From assembly GCA_019915015.1 (NCBI GenBank), contig JAHBBC010000068.1, forward strand, positions 1 to 64,000: a stretch of 64,000 nt of DNA. The letters are read 5' to 3'. The stretch comes from Auriscalpium vulgare (lineage: Eukaryota > Basidiomycota > Agaricomycetes > Russulales > Auriscalpiaceae). Made by a program: the position numbers and the translations under genes. The first letter of the stretch is position 1; the number at the start of each line of letters is the position of its first letter. Of the stretch, positions 24,803 to 34,549 are shown piece after piece. Under the pieces are notes generated by a model that ran no database searches, was not told where the DNA came from, and saw only the letters and a list, made by a program, of their open reading frames with translations.

Positions 24803-25163
24803 TTAGAGTCAGCGCGCGTGTCAGTTCTGTATTATTATAGGTGTATTTCTATCCTATCGCTTTACTGTCCTTGTGAACTCATGGGCTTTTATTTCGGACT
24901 ACTCTCCTACAACATTATCATCAAGCACCTGCTGTCCTTCGAGCGCTCCGCGAGCCCCGTCCTCACGCACCTTGCGCTGGTGAGGCGAGGTTTTACGCTC
25001 CACAACGCATACAGTATGAGAACAATGCCCTGGCGCATGTGCCATTTACGAGCTACTTTTAGCCGTTGGCCAGCCGACCGGCTCGGCGCCTTCATAGGTT
25101 CGCCTATCGCAGCCAGACCATAACTCCAAATATCGCGATCGAATTGTATCAGCAACTTCCTTC
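24803..25163. other. Intergenic, AT-rich 3' region of SNU23
   Basis: Downstream of the Snu23 stop; no gene seen. Marks the left edge of the accessory region. Confidence 0.5.
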
Positions 25164-25607
25164 ATGCCTCCATGGGACCCTAAGAAGTTCTCGCCGTACG
25201 CCAAACGTGACATGGTCAGAAAGCACCATGCCGAGGTGCGCTTCGTCCTTTTCACAGACACGACCACCCTACTCACTCCCGGCATGCAGATTGTGAAGCT
25301 AGCCAAAGGTGGTTCCCTCCTCGCTCTCTTTGTCGTCTCGAACCAACCCTCCATTGTCCCTGAACGCTTGTATGCAGAGCTTTTTTGCATCTACTGTGCC
25401 CTCCTCCAGCATCCTGCGCCTCTCGATCCGCGCCTGATTGCAGCCAAGGATGGTCTTGAAGACGAGGCTGTGCAGCGCGCTGGATATTGTCTCCACGGGC
25501 TGGTTGGGATGCTCGGGCTCGGGGAGCTGGCGACTTTCTTGGGTGGCGACCTGGCACCGCTCGTCGCTGCGTGGCCTGGAATATTCAAGTGGATGGTGTA
25601 CCTCTAG
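25164..25607 (+). CDS. Lineage-restricted hypothetical protein fragment
   Basis: A single 147-residue open frame with coding-like composition (TTTLLTPGMQIVKLAKGGSL, PERLYAELFCIYCALL, VAAWPGIFKWMVYL). The WPxIxxW ending resembles helical proteins common in Agaricomycetes that usually continue for several hundred residues, so this is probably a 5' exon or a truncated copy. In the next frame, 25,610-25,830 continues with Lys-rich sequence that leads directly into the repeated 7TM-cluster unit. No function can be assigned. Confidence 0.45.
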   Translation: MPPWDPKKFSPYAKRDMVRKHHAEVRFVLFTDTTTLLTPGMQIVKLAKGGSLLALFVVSNQPSIVPERLYAELFCIYCALLQHPAPLDPRLIAAKDGLEDEAVQRAGYCLHGLVGMLGLGELATFLGGDLAPLVAAWPGIFKWMVYL

Positions 25608-25719
25608 CGACCAAGCGCAAGGCGGGAAGTCGAACGGCTTCTGCAGCACTTGAAAGCAAGTTCACTATTCAGGGCGAAGGTTCGACCGGCCCGCTCAAGC
25701 AAGGGTTGAGTATAATGGT

Positions 25720-26347
25720 TGGGAGGGATGTTGACTGGCCGCCGACGAAGCGTATCTTTATATGCAAGAACTTCACGACAGAGCGTCTACGAATGCCATT
25801 CTTGTTGGAAAGTCAGCGGGGGTCTTTATAATGTATACTGCTGCCCGGCAGTTGGCAGGCCGATCGAACAAGACGGGGAAGCCTACGTCTGAGGCTTACC
25901 GTCAGGTGGTTGTTGGTGCTTGCAACCTCGAAGACTTCGAGTGATGTAGAGCATGAATAAATCCCCGCTGCCTGTCCGACGTGACATGATAAAGTGCACG
26001 AGAACAGGCCAGAGAATACTGGCCAAAACAAAAGGGGAGAGAGCTAGAGGTGCGGGCAGTTCGGTTGATGTCATCCGAAACTTTGAACAGTCTGCGTTAC
26101 GGTCCAATCAATACAGGCACGCGTGCATGTGAGCTCGTCGATATATGGGTCGAGAGCGCTGTGCTAGCGCTGGGAGCTATGCACGGACGCGAGAAGACCG
26201 AAGAGGTGTTATGGGCGGAACATTCATATTCAAGTGCGGCTCGCGGAGATTCGTACGAAGTATCGCATGAAAATATCATCCTAGTAGGGACGAGTTGCGC
26301 AGCACGCCGTCCCGGCGAAGGTGCTTAGTATGTACGCAGACAAAATC
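25720..26347. repeat. 3' flank of 7TM copy 1, first copy of a repeated spacer
   Basis: From about 25,720 the sequence (GTTGACTGGCCGCCGACGAA and the following ~250 bp) is closely similar to 52,430-52,720 and 54,865-55,150. Each copy precedes a 7TM paralogue, so it marks one end of the duplicated unit. No intact frame. Confidence 0.7.
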
Positions 26348-27537
26348 TCAAAGACCGGTGACAGCTACCGTAATGACTGTTGAGGAATATGTACCGGAAG
26401 TATGGCCCACTTCTGCAGTGCCGGACGGCACGGTGAGCTCAAAGGGTGTCCGGCGGCCCGTGAAGCGCCACAGCGTCGACCAGTTCATGCCGTTTACGTC
26501 CGGCATGTCAGCGTCCGTTGCTGGCCTGGGCGGAAGGCGCCTGGTAGCGAGGCGCACGAGGGCAGTCCCTACGACGGGGACATTCGCAACCGTCAGCGAG
26601 ACGCCAGACTCGACGACCCCAGCGATGCCCTCCTTCGTGCCGCCGGATGTGAGGATAAATACCACGTGGGTGAGCGAAACTACTGTCGTCGCAACTGCGC
26701 GATCGTGTCAAACGAGCTTTTGCGGTGAGAACAGAAAGGCACTGACTGCTCGTGGAGAAGATGAACATGACGCGGCGCCGGAGTTGCCTGTCTTTCACGC
26801 CTCGTATAAGTCGCAGGGGAAGCGTGATGAGCAGGAAGTCTGCTATCACGTCGGCTGCACAGGGTGAGCGGATTGTGGTTTGTCGGAGACGGACGAGGCG
26901 CTCACAGACTAGCTGGCAAATGGCCACCTGTTTGGGGAGACGGCACTGAGGCGGCAGCTCCGACTTCCATTCCGGCTGCGGCTCGCAGACCCACAGGAGC
27001 TGCGCCACGAGGAATATGAGCGCTCCGACAAACACGCCGACGAGCCACATGAGCTTGCGTCGCGCGTCCGGGTCGGGGTCGATGCGGATAATGGAAAGCA
27101 GGATGGAGATACGCGCGGACCAGGTCACGGAATAGAAGGCGGATACCATGAGATAGTACATGCTCGACTTTAACATGTGGTCTGTTCGAGGAGTCCTGCT
27201 GAGCACGTTGACGTGCTCGCAGGGGATGTGGGCTTACCCAGTTTTTGCGGGTAGATGAAGGTTGCAACAAACTGTATGATGAAGCTGCAAAGGGGGCACA
27301 TGAGCGCGAGACGCAGTGGTTGACTGGCAGGACACGCACCTGATCATGGAGAGACATGCCCAGGCATCGTCCCACCAGTATCTGTCTCGTCTGATCCACA
27401 GACGAGTGACCGTCAAACCTATGGCAACAGAGCCTGCGATGGACCCCGTCACTGGATACACGCGCAGACGCTGAGATGATTATCCATTCCAAATGAAGCT
27501 GAGACGCACCTTCAATCTTCACGTCGGAGGGCAACAT
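26348..27537 (-). CDS. Pth11-like 7TM integral membrane protein, copy 1 (intact)
   Basis: Six minus-strand exons (27510-27537, 27340-27433, 27238-27284, 26906-27181, 26747-26854, 26348-26694) sum to 900 nt, 299 residues. Hydrophobic segments: GSVAIGLTVTRL, FIIQFVATFIY, MYYLMVSAFYSVTWSARISI, MWLVGVFVGALIFLVAQLLW, DVIADFLLITLPLRLI, VVSLTHVVFIL and VSLTVANVPVVGTALVRL. The CEPQPEW...QCRLPKQVAICQ loop, with two Cys, and the WWDDAW motif after the first helix match a basidiomycete family related to Pth11/rhodopsin-like fungal receptors. The ligand is unknown. All splice sites are canonical GT-AG, so this copy may be functional. Three paralogues lie at 48,352-52,366, 53,127-54,275 and 55,527-56,703. 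Confidence 0.75.
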
Positions 27538-28260
27538 GGATGACGCCCACGGGCCGCTCGAGCAGCAGTACAAGTGAAGGGGAGGTCTTGTTGACTGCCG
27601 ACGGAAGCGTGTCTTAAATTTCAGACCAAGGGTCTAGAGACTCACTTTGCAGTCGGGAAGTCAGCGGGAATGCAGTATCCACAGTTCTTTGGTTGGCAGG
27701 ACAATGGAACCAGGAACAATATGGAGCACGACTGAGGCTCGCCGTTCAGTCGCCACATTGACGCCGCGCGCCTACTGACTCCGACTCGGAGGCGATGGCG
27801 GAAGATTCAACCGATCCAAACCTTCGCAGTATTTGACGTCTTCCTCCAAGGATCGCCTGGTGGCCTGCGGACGGCATTATGTACAGTCAGAACTTCTCTA
27901 GGTCTCGACGTCTCCCACTCATTTTTACCCAACTTTGACCTGACAAATATCATATTGACTCTGGCCTGTTTTCCATGTGCTTTCTAGTCACGGGTCGCCC
28001 TATGTTCCTGGTGCTCTTCATCGCTTGGAGTCCGACGAAACGCGCAAAGTGGTAGGAGCTTTGGGGTTTTCAAGTGGTTGGCATGGCGGACACGACAGTG
28101 CGCGGGTGTTGGCTGAAGCGGTGACACAATTTCGCGCGCAAAATGGACGACGAGGATAACGCGGAGAGGGCGCAGAGGAAAGACAAGGAGTCAGTAACAG
28201 GGAAGCATGTAAGAGGCATGAAGTAAGGTGCGTTCTGAGTCATCAACAAGTTAGGACAGC
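27538..28260. repeat. 5' flank of 7TM copy 1, duplicated spacer with Snu23-like relic
   Basis: 27,570-27,780 is similar to 54,310-54,530 and 56,740-56,950. 28,050-28,240 is similar to 57,335-57,541, including a stretch resembling Snu23 exon 1 (GATAACGCGGAGAGGG near 28,155). The paralogy breaks at 28,260, the left end of the 12-kb element, and resumes at about 40,357. Confidence 0.65.
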
Positions 28261-28449
28261 CATCAGCAAAAGTGCCGAAGTCGCGCGAGGGCGCCTATGC
28301 CTTCCCGATCGGGACAGGCCTCGGATGGCCTCGCGTGGGTCTCGCATGGGACAACCCGGTCTGAGATCGGACCAGGGTTTGTACTACCGGTACTGGAGGC
28401 GTAGCACGTAGATAGCGTATACTACAGTACAGGGCTGCGATAATTAGAC

Positions 28450-30560
28450 TAAAAAGTAGAGAAAATGGGGCTGCACGAGCCCAGCACTGTCACTACTACG
28501 CAAAGCCTTTGTGCTCGTCGTTGCACTCGTTCTCGCCATCCTCCGGCACCACCGTCCCCTACACGGACGGCAACACGAGCTTCGGCATCGTGGGGCGAGC
28601 GCCGAGCCTCAAGCACAGCAAGTGCAAAAGGCGCGTTCATGTCCGTGTCGCTGGGCTTGGGGTCCGCAGAATGCGAGAACCACGGCGGGCTGGAGCCTGG
28701 AGCACTCGCTCGGCGGCGGGCGCACCGCCGCTCGTCACGCCCGACCATGCGCCCGATGCGCACATGGTCCTCGCAGCCTGTTGTCCGGTCCCGGCGCCCG
28801 CCTGTGCAACACCAGACAGGCATATCCCCCGAGTCCTAGAGCCCACACGCGAGTCGACCACCCTTTGTTGAACTGCCGCGGTGTCGCCCTGATTCCTGAT
28901 TCCCGTGCTTGCCACGTGGTTCCTCCCTTCCTGCTCGCCGCCGTCCGCCTCGGTACGCAATGGGCTGGCGGCCATGCGCTCTATGCGCGAGAAATCCTTG
29001 CCCTGCGCCCTCCCGCACTGCGCAAGTTGACCATCGTGGCCCGCAGGCAGCGTAGCCGCAGCCACCGTCGTCTCCGGCGCGTCTATACTCGTGCTGTCCG
29101 TTCGCACCGCCGCCCTTGTCTCTGGTGGCACCGCTCGACTCGGATGGCACGGGCCATCCGCCGTGGGCGATCCGCAGCGCGCGACGCGCCCCCGTCGAGC
29201 TCGCTTGATGCACCTTGTCCAAGATGCGGCCGTGCACGCGGTCGTGCCGCCGTCTCGCCCGTCTTCCTCATGCATGTGCTCCGTTCTTGATCCGCCCGCC
29301 TCGTCCACGCACCGCTCAGTGGCACCGCCCACCCTGGAGAGCCGCAGCGCGCGACCCGCCGCCGTCTCACTCGTCTTCTTCAGGTATGCGCGGTCATCTT
29401 GATGCGCCTCGGCCAATTTGTGTAGCGTGCACGTGGAGGGCAATCGTCCATGGCTGGAGATCGCACGTTCGCACCTCCTTGAGTCAGCGTCGGCGTTGCC
29501 CCGCCGTGTCGCAGCGCCTGGTCCAGCGTTGTCCACGCGGGCTTCTTTGACATCTTGACCGTGCTGCGACGGCACCGCGACTCGTCCAGGGTGTGTGCGT
29601 GGCTGCCGCGTCGCACCGCCTCTTCCAAGCATTGTCCAGGGGCGTCGCATGGCATGGCAGCCTCGTCCGGTGGCGTGGTCACGTCGTGTCCTCGTCGCAG
29701 CGCCTTGTTGACAGCCTCGCCCATCTTCTTCAGCCATGGCGCAGCCATCTTGATGCTCCTCGTCCAACATGTGCGCCCCGTCGTCTTGCATGCCGCTGAC
29801 GCGCAAGTCTGCGCGCGCACTGCAAGCACGTCCGCTGCTTCTTGATCTTTGAGGGCATCGTCCATGGCCGCGTGCGATAATGCGTCTTGAGCGTGGCTGT
29901 TTGACCTGCGCGCGTCCGTGGGCGTGTCGTGCAGATACTGGGGAGTTGGGGCACTCTGCCTGAGCCGCCGCTGCGCATCGCGCGTCCCGGGCCACATGCT
30001 TGTCTTGATAGAATGAGCATGCCTGGCGGCGCCCAGACGATCTGACAGGTGGGGAATGATGTGTCCAGAGCGTCACCTGGGCGGCGCGTGCACGCTCTGA
30101 GTACACTGAAAGACCAATTAGTTAGGTGAAAAAGATTACAGAGAAAGTAGACGAGGTACGTACCTACGCGCAGAGCGCTCGTACAGCGGCTGCCAGTGGT
30201 GGTGCGTCGATTTCCTGGCCCGTGCAGCTGGGCCATCTCGCAGCGCGCCTCGTCCAGGGGTTTGACCGGTGAGGGCCCCACCTCACTGTCGGATGGCAGC
30301 ACGACATGCGAAGCGTCCAGCGTATTCGTGCGCACCTCAGGACGATCTTGAGGATCTTGAGAATCTTGAGACGCCCTGGCACGCGCGTCGGAGGCAGTCA
30401 GCGCGAGCGCGAGTGACGCTGGTGCAAAGATGGCTGCGCCTCTCCAGCGCCTCGTCCAGGTGTGTGTGCCGTCCGTTCGGACTGTGCGGGACGTTGGTGT
30501 CGGGTGTTAACGCGGCCTGCCACGCGCTGGAGAAGTCGTCCGGCGCAGTTGTCAGCAAAA
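28450..30560. other. GC-rich stretch with long open frames on both strands
   Basis: The minus strand is open for 489 codons (28,637-30,106) and the plus strand for 259 codons (28,511-29,290). Translations are Arg/Ala/Thr-rich with recurrent LDEA(L/R)-, ALRRG/ALRHG- and IKM-like segments on the minus strand, about 100-120 nt apart, suggesting a degenerate tandem repeat rather than a globular protein. An intron-like GTACGT...TTTCAG stretch lies near 30,110-30,165 on the minus strand. No family recognised; the open frames may be a by-product of GC-rich composition. Confidence 0.4.
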
Positions 30561-30574
30561 CAAAAGTATAGAGA

Positions 30575-31720
30575 GAGTGACGGAACGCACCAGGCTGCCT
30601 ATGTCGAGCTCTGAGAGCATGTTGCCATACAGCACGTTCCCGAAGCATACAGCACGTTCCCGAAGCGGATATGCTTGTCGTGCGCCCCACCACCCGTCGC
30701 GAGCACGCCCGCAACGTGTGGGTCCCACGCGAGCGCCTTCGCCACCGCCGTGTGCTCGTGGAACTTCCACAGCGGCGTGTCCCCAGCGCCCGCGCCCTCC
30801 TCCGCGTGCCCTGCGCCCGTCCTGTCCACGCGCCTCGAGCCGCACAGGTCCCATATGCAGACCTTATTGTTGTTCCTCAAGCAGCGCGCTCCGCGGGCTG
30901 CTGTCGCCGCTCTACCGCAGCCCGCGCACCTCCTGCTGCGCCCTTGCGGAACGGCTTCTGCGGGTGGTCGCGCACATCGCGGTGGTGGATCATGCGGTCG
31001 CGCGAGCTGGACGTGAGCACGTGCGAGTTCCACCCGAGCGCACCGATGCGCTGCGAGTGCACTGCAGGGAATGTGTGCTGAAGCTGCAGCGTCGTGGAGT
31101 CGTATATGTGCAGGCGCCCGGAAATCGTGCCAATTGCAAGGGTTGATCCGTTTTGGACCCAGGACACGCGCCTTGAGTGGAGAGTTCGCATGGCTTCGAT
31201 ACCGCGGCCGTGTGTGCTGTCCATAGGTAGCCCAGCCCGACGCCGAGCACGTTCGTACTTGACCAGTCGACCAAATTCAGATAGAAGTCGTCTGTGAGCT
31301 CCGGCGCGTCGAGGGGCGGTACGGCGTCTTGCAGACGCTGCGCAGCTGCCTGCGCGGACTCTTGAGGATCTGTCGGCTCTCGGCACGCACAGGGCTCATG
31401 GAGTACGCCTCGTCATTCTGGGTGTCGAGGCGCCGTGTGGGCGTCGTCGGGTTGGAGCCCGAGGGGGGATTGTAGGTGAAGAGGCGGCGGCGATTGGGCG
31501 TACAGGGCTTCATCACGGTGTGAGACGTCGCGCCTGCGCGGACAGACGATACGGGTCGGTGGGAGGAGGGTGGCGTGACTTCTGTATGGAGGATCGAGGC
31601 GACGAGGGCATTTGCTTGCTACCGCGCACAGCTTGATTGCTTGATCCCATCGCAGACCGCCGCACTGCGCACAAGACGACCGGAAGAGCTGGCCGCCTAC
31701 CCTCGTTTCGCAAGCGGCTC
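30575..31720 (-). pseudogene. Cdh1/Fizzy-related (APC/C activator) fragment, decayed
   Basis: The minus strand encodes recognisable Cdh1 pieces in order: [69 protein letters not shown]; the WD40 pieces [40 protein letters not shown] and LAWDPHVAGVLATGGG; and MLSELDIGS. Intact Cdh1 binds and activates the anaphase-promoting complex. Here the frame shifts near 31,310, 31,180 and 30,900, a few residues are missing (GLGYLW), and a perfect 20-bp tandem duplication (30,631-30,650 and 30,651-30,670) shifts the frame again. The last WD repeats are absent. It lies inside the 12-kb TIR element, suggesting gene capture. Confidence 0.75.
30631..30670. repeat. 20-bp tandem duplication inside the Cdh1-like fragment
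   Basis: Two adjacent identical 20-mers, ATACAGCACGTTCCCGAAGC in plus-strand orientation. The 20-bp length breaks the reading frame of the WD40 coding sequence. Confidence 0.9.
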
Positions 31721-31829
31721 GTGGCCGCGGTTGCTGGCCGAGGCGTGCGGATGCTTCATATGCGGGGCTGGACGCGCCGGGCCATGGCACAAATGTCAGC
31801 AAATCGCCACGGACATGCACTGCAGACGC

Positions 31830-32407
31830 ACCTCGTCGTGCCCAATCTCGGGTTGCTCAAGCGTGGGCCACGCTGCACGGACTCGCACGTGGATATCGCC
31901 CTCGGCCTAACCGCTGGTGCGGTTGCCTCTGCGTGGTCTCCTGCGAACTTGCACTGGCTGTGGATGACTTTTTGCGAAATGAGCGGGAAGCGCCGGTGTC
32001 GTTGTTTTTTGTTTTCGATTCAGTGGCGTAGCGGCGTGTGCGTGGGCAGGGCTGGGCGAGCTGCTCGTTGTCTCTTCAGCGCGGGCGGACGTGCGACAGA
32101 GCCGCAAGAGTTCGCTGGCTTTGAGGGATCGCCGCACGGATATCAGCAGAGTGTTAGAATATAAGATGCAAGCCTCGAACGCACCTCATCACTGTGCCCG
32201 GTCAACTCTACTCGCCATCCCGGATGCCAAGCTTCTTGCTGTTGCAACAGGACGCGGAGGACTTGCATGTGACAGTCTGCTTGTCATTGTGTATGCACAG
32301 CGAGCAGGTTTAGTGAGGAGCGGAGCGACTTTGAGTGGGAGCGACTAAAGTGAGGGACTTGGGTCAGACGCCGAGCGCGTTGGGGCAAAGTGGCAGGCTG
32401 TATGCGG
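31830..32407. other. Left internal flank of the 12-kb element
   Basis: Sequence upstream of the Cdh1-like fragment, up to the target duplication of the P-like transposon. No gene recognised. Confidence 0.4.
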
Positions 32408-32415
32408 GGCCGACT
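32408..32415. repeat. Left 8-bp target duplication of the P-like transposon
   Basis: GGCCGACT, repeated exactly at 39,274-39,281 on the other side of the element. Confidence 0.9.
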
Positions 32416-32773
32416 AGGACCCCCGTAACTCACGCCAGGGGTATGATTTTCGCACGGTAGCTAGACGGCGCTTTGCGCCGGAAGCTCTGAGGGGTCTGAG
32501 GTAGCTGGGGGCTAGAATTTGGGGCAAAAGTATGATCCTGATGGTGGTAGTTAGGGGCGCGGTGAACCGATGTCTGATCACAGAGGTAGTTGGACTAAGT
32601 ACTGGCGGCAGAAGATTTTGACCCCATAATTACCGGTATAATTCGTACAAGTTGAGACATTAGGTAGAAATTTACGTGGCCTGCTGCGTACGACATTCTA
32701 CGACAACGCCTCGGACCGAACCTGCTTCTTCTGTGCAGCGCATCACCCTCGCAGCCATCCCGGCATCGTGCCA

Positions 32774-34030
32774 ATGGATGAGTCCATCACAATCTACAAC
32801 GACGATGAAATACCTATGTTCCGTCCCGAATTATGGATCTCGCAAGGCAAAAGCTATCCCCAGAACCCACCGCCGGAGCTGCTGGCCTACATCGAGCAGC
32901 TCCTCAGGATTCCCAACGCTCCCGAGACTTCTTTGCTCCCCAGCGGCACCGAGGATGTTCATTCCTTCGTATCTACACCACTCCCTCGTCGCGATCAGCA
33001 GCTCATACACCCCTCAACCAAAGCTGTTTTTAGCCATGACGTGGCAGTCTTCCCCATAACCACACTTACAAAATCACGAAGCCTTCCTACGGATGCCTTC
33101 GTGGACAAGCTTGCTGCACTCGCACCGCAGGCCATCCTGGATGGCGCACAATCAATCATGGACCCACGATATGCAAGTGGTGCATCCCCGCTGTGGATGA
33201 TCACTTACTGGCAACGGATGCGTACGGTCCTCCTGGCACAGGAGACGTGGACGGCGAGCGTGCGGTGGCTGCTACAAGTCGCTGACGGTTCTATGGAAAG
33301 CGAACGCACTGTTGCTCTTATCCACTCGCTTCCCTGGCGCCAGCAACTCATGATACCCGGTGCCGCCACATTTACGACAACATCAGCCCTTGCTCCGCTG
33401 TTATCAGACGGCCTTCTCACCGACACCATCGTTGACATGATGCTCATGTGGTTGAGAAGCCGCGTTCGGAGCACGCCAGGAATTGCCAACAACTTCGAGA
33501 TCGCCGGACACGAGTTCTGGAATGCAATTTCAAAGATCACAGTAATAGAAGACCTGTTCCCCGACTCACCTCGTTACCTCAAGAGAATTGAAGACGATCT
33601 GCGCACCCATAGGAAGGTACTCCTCTTCCCTGTTTTCCTCGCCAAATACAAGCATTTTGTTGTCGTGAAGATCGACGGTCAAGCGGAAACAATATCCTAT
33701 GGTGAGTACGTTACTATGTCGCCAATGGGAATGCAATCTTACCATTCCTGTGAAACAAGGCGACGGCCTTTACCATCAGGGACTGCGCCTGCCTAAAGAC
33801 ATCGAGAAGAAATTGCTCTGGTGGACGCGTGTCAAATTCGGCATTGAGTACAAGTGGGAGGGACAGTCGCTTACGACAGCGAGACAGACAGATCACGTAT
33901 CGTGTGGCGTGATCGCCGTGAATGCGGTCGCACACGAAACACTGGGCTGGCAGCTTTGGGATGATTCAAGGCGCCACGTCGAACGGTTGGCGTGGTTCGA
34001 GAGGCTCGCTGCCGACCATATTCAATCGGT
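32774..34030 (+). CDS. Ulp1-like (C48) cysteine protease encoded in the P-like transposon
   Basis: Exon 1 (32774-33701) and exon 2 (33760-34028) join in frame. The N-terminal ~250 residues are helical with no recognised domain. The protease core follows: FWNAISKI, LLFPVFLAKYKHFVVVKIDG with the catalytic His (about 33,652), SYGDGL with the Asp, and ARQTDHVSCGVIAVNAVAHE with Gln, Asp and the catalytic Cys (about 33,903). Ulp1 proteases process SUMO-like proteins; copies carried by transposons are known in several fungal DNA transposon groups. Coding sequence seems to continue as a Ser/Pro/Asp-rich linker (34,100-34,530), so it may be fused to the downstream transposase. The join near 34,540 needs a frame change that could be an intron or damage. 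Confidence 0.65.
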
Positions 34031-34549
34031 ACGCTATATTTTGCTCATTAGCGACATGAGGACGACGATACTCAGGTGCTCTGCGCAGGTATCAAGTCAT
34101 CAGCGACGGTCTGATGCTGTGACAGGCGGCGCCGGACGCGATGAGCCTGTTGCGCATCATATCCCTCGCGGGATGGCCCACCTTCTAAATCCTCAAGCTT
34201 CCGAACCCGGCGAGTCGACCAGAGATGCTGAATGTCTACTTGAAGGATTCAGTCCAGAGGTGGAAGAAAAGCAGATGGGGCGACGCGGAGACATGGACGA
34301 AGGCAGCAAATACGATCCGTCAATTCCACCTCTGTCAATGCCACCTTCTCCTACATCATCATATTCAGTACTTGCATCTGCTAGTGGCTATGACAGCGAC
34401 TGCGACGACATACCTATGCCCGATACCACCGATACCAGCTGCGCATACGGCCGGTCGTTGCTCTCTCCATCCACTGTCGACGATGATCTCCCACCAGTTC
34501 CGCGTGGTGGAATGCTGGACCAGGATGGGCCTGGCAGTATCACAGAATG

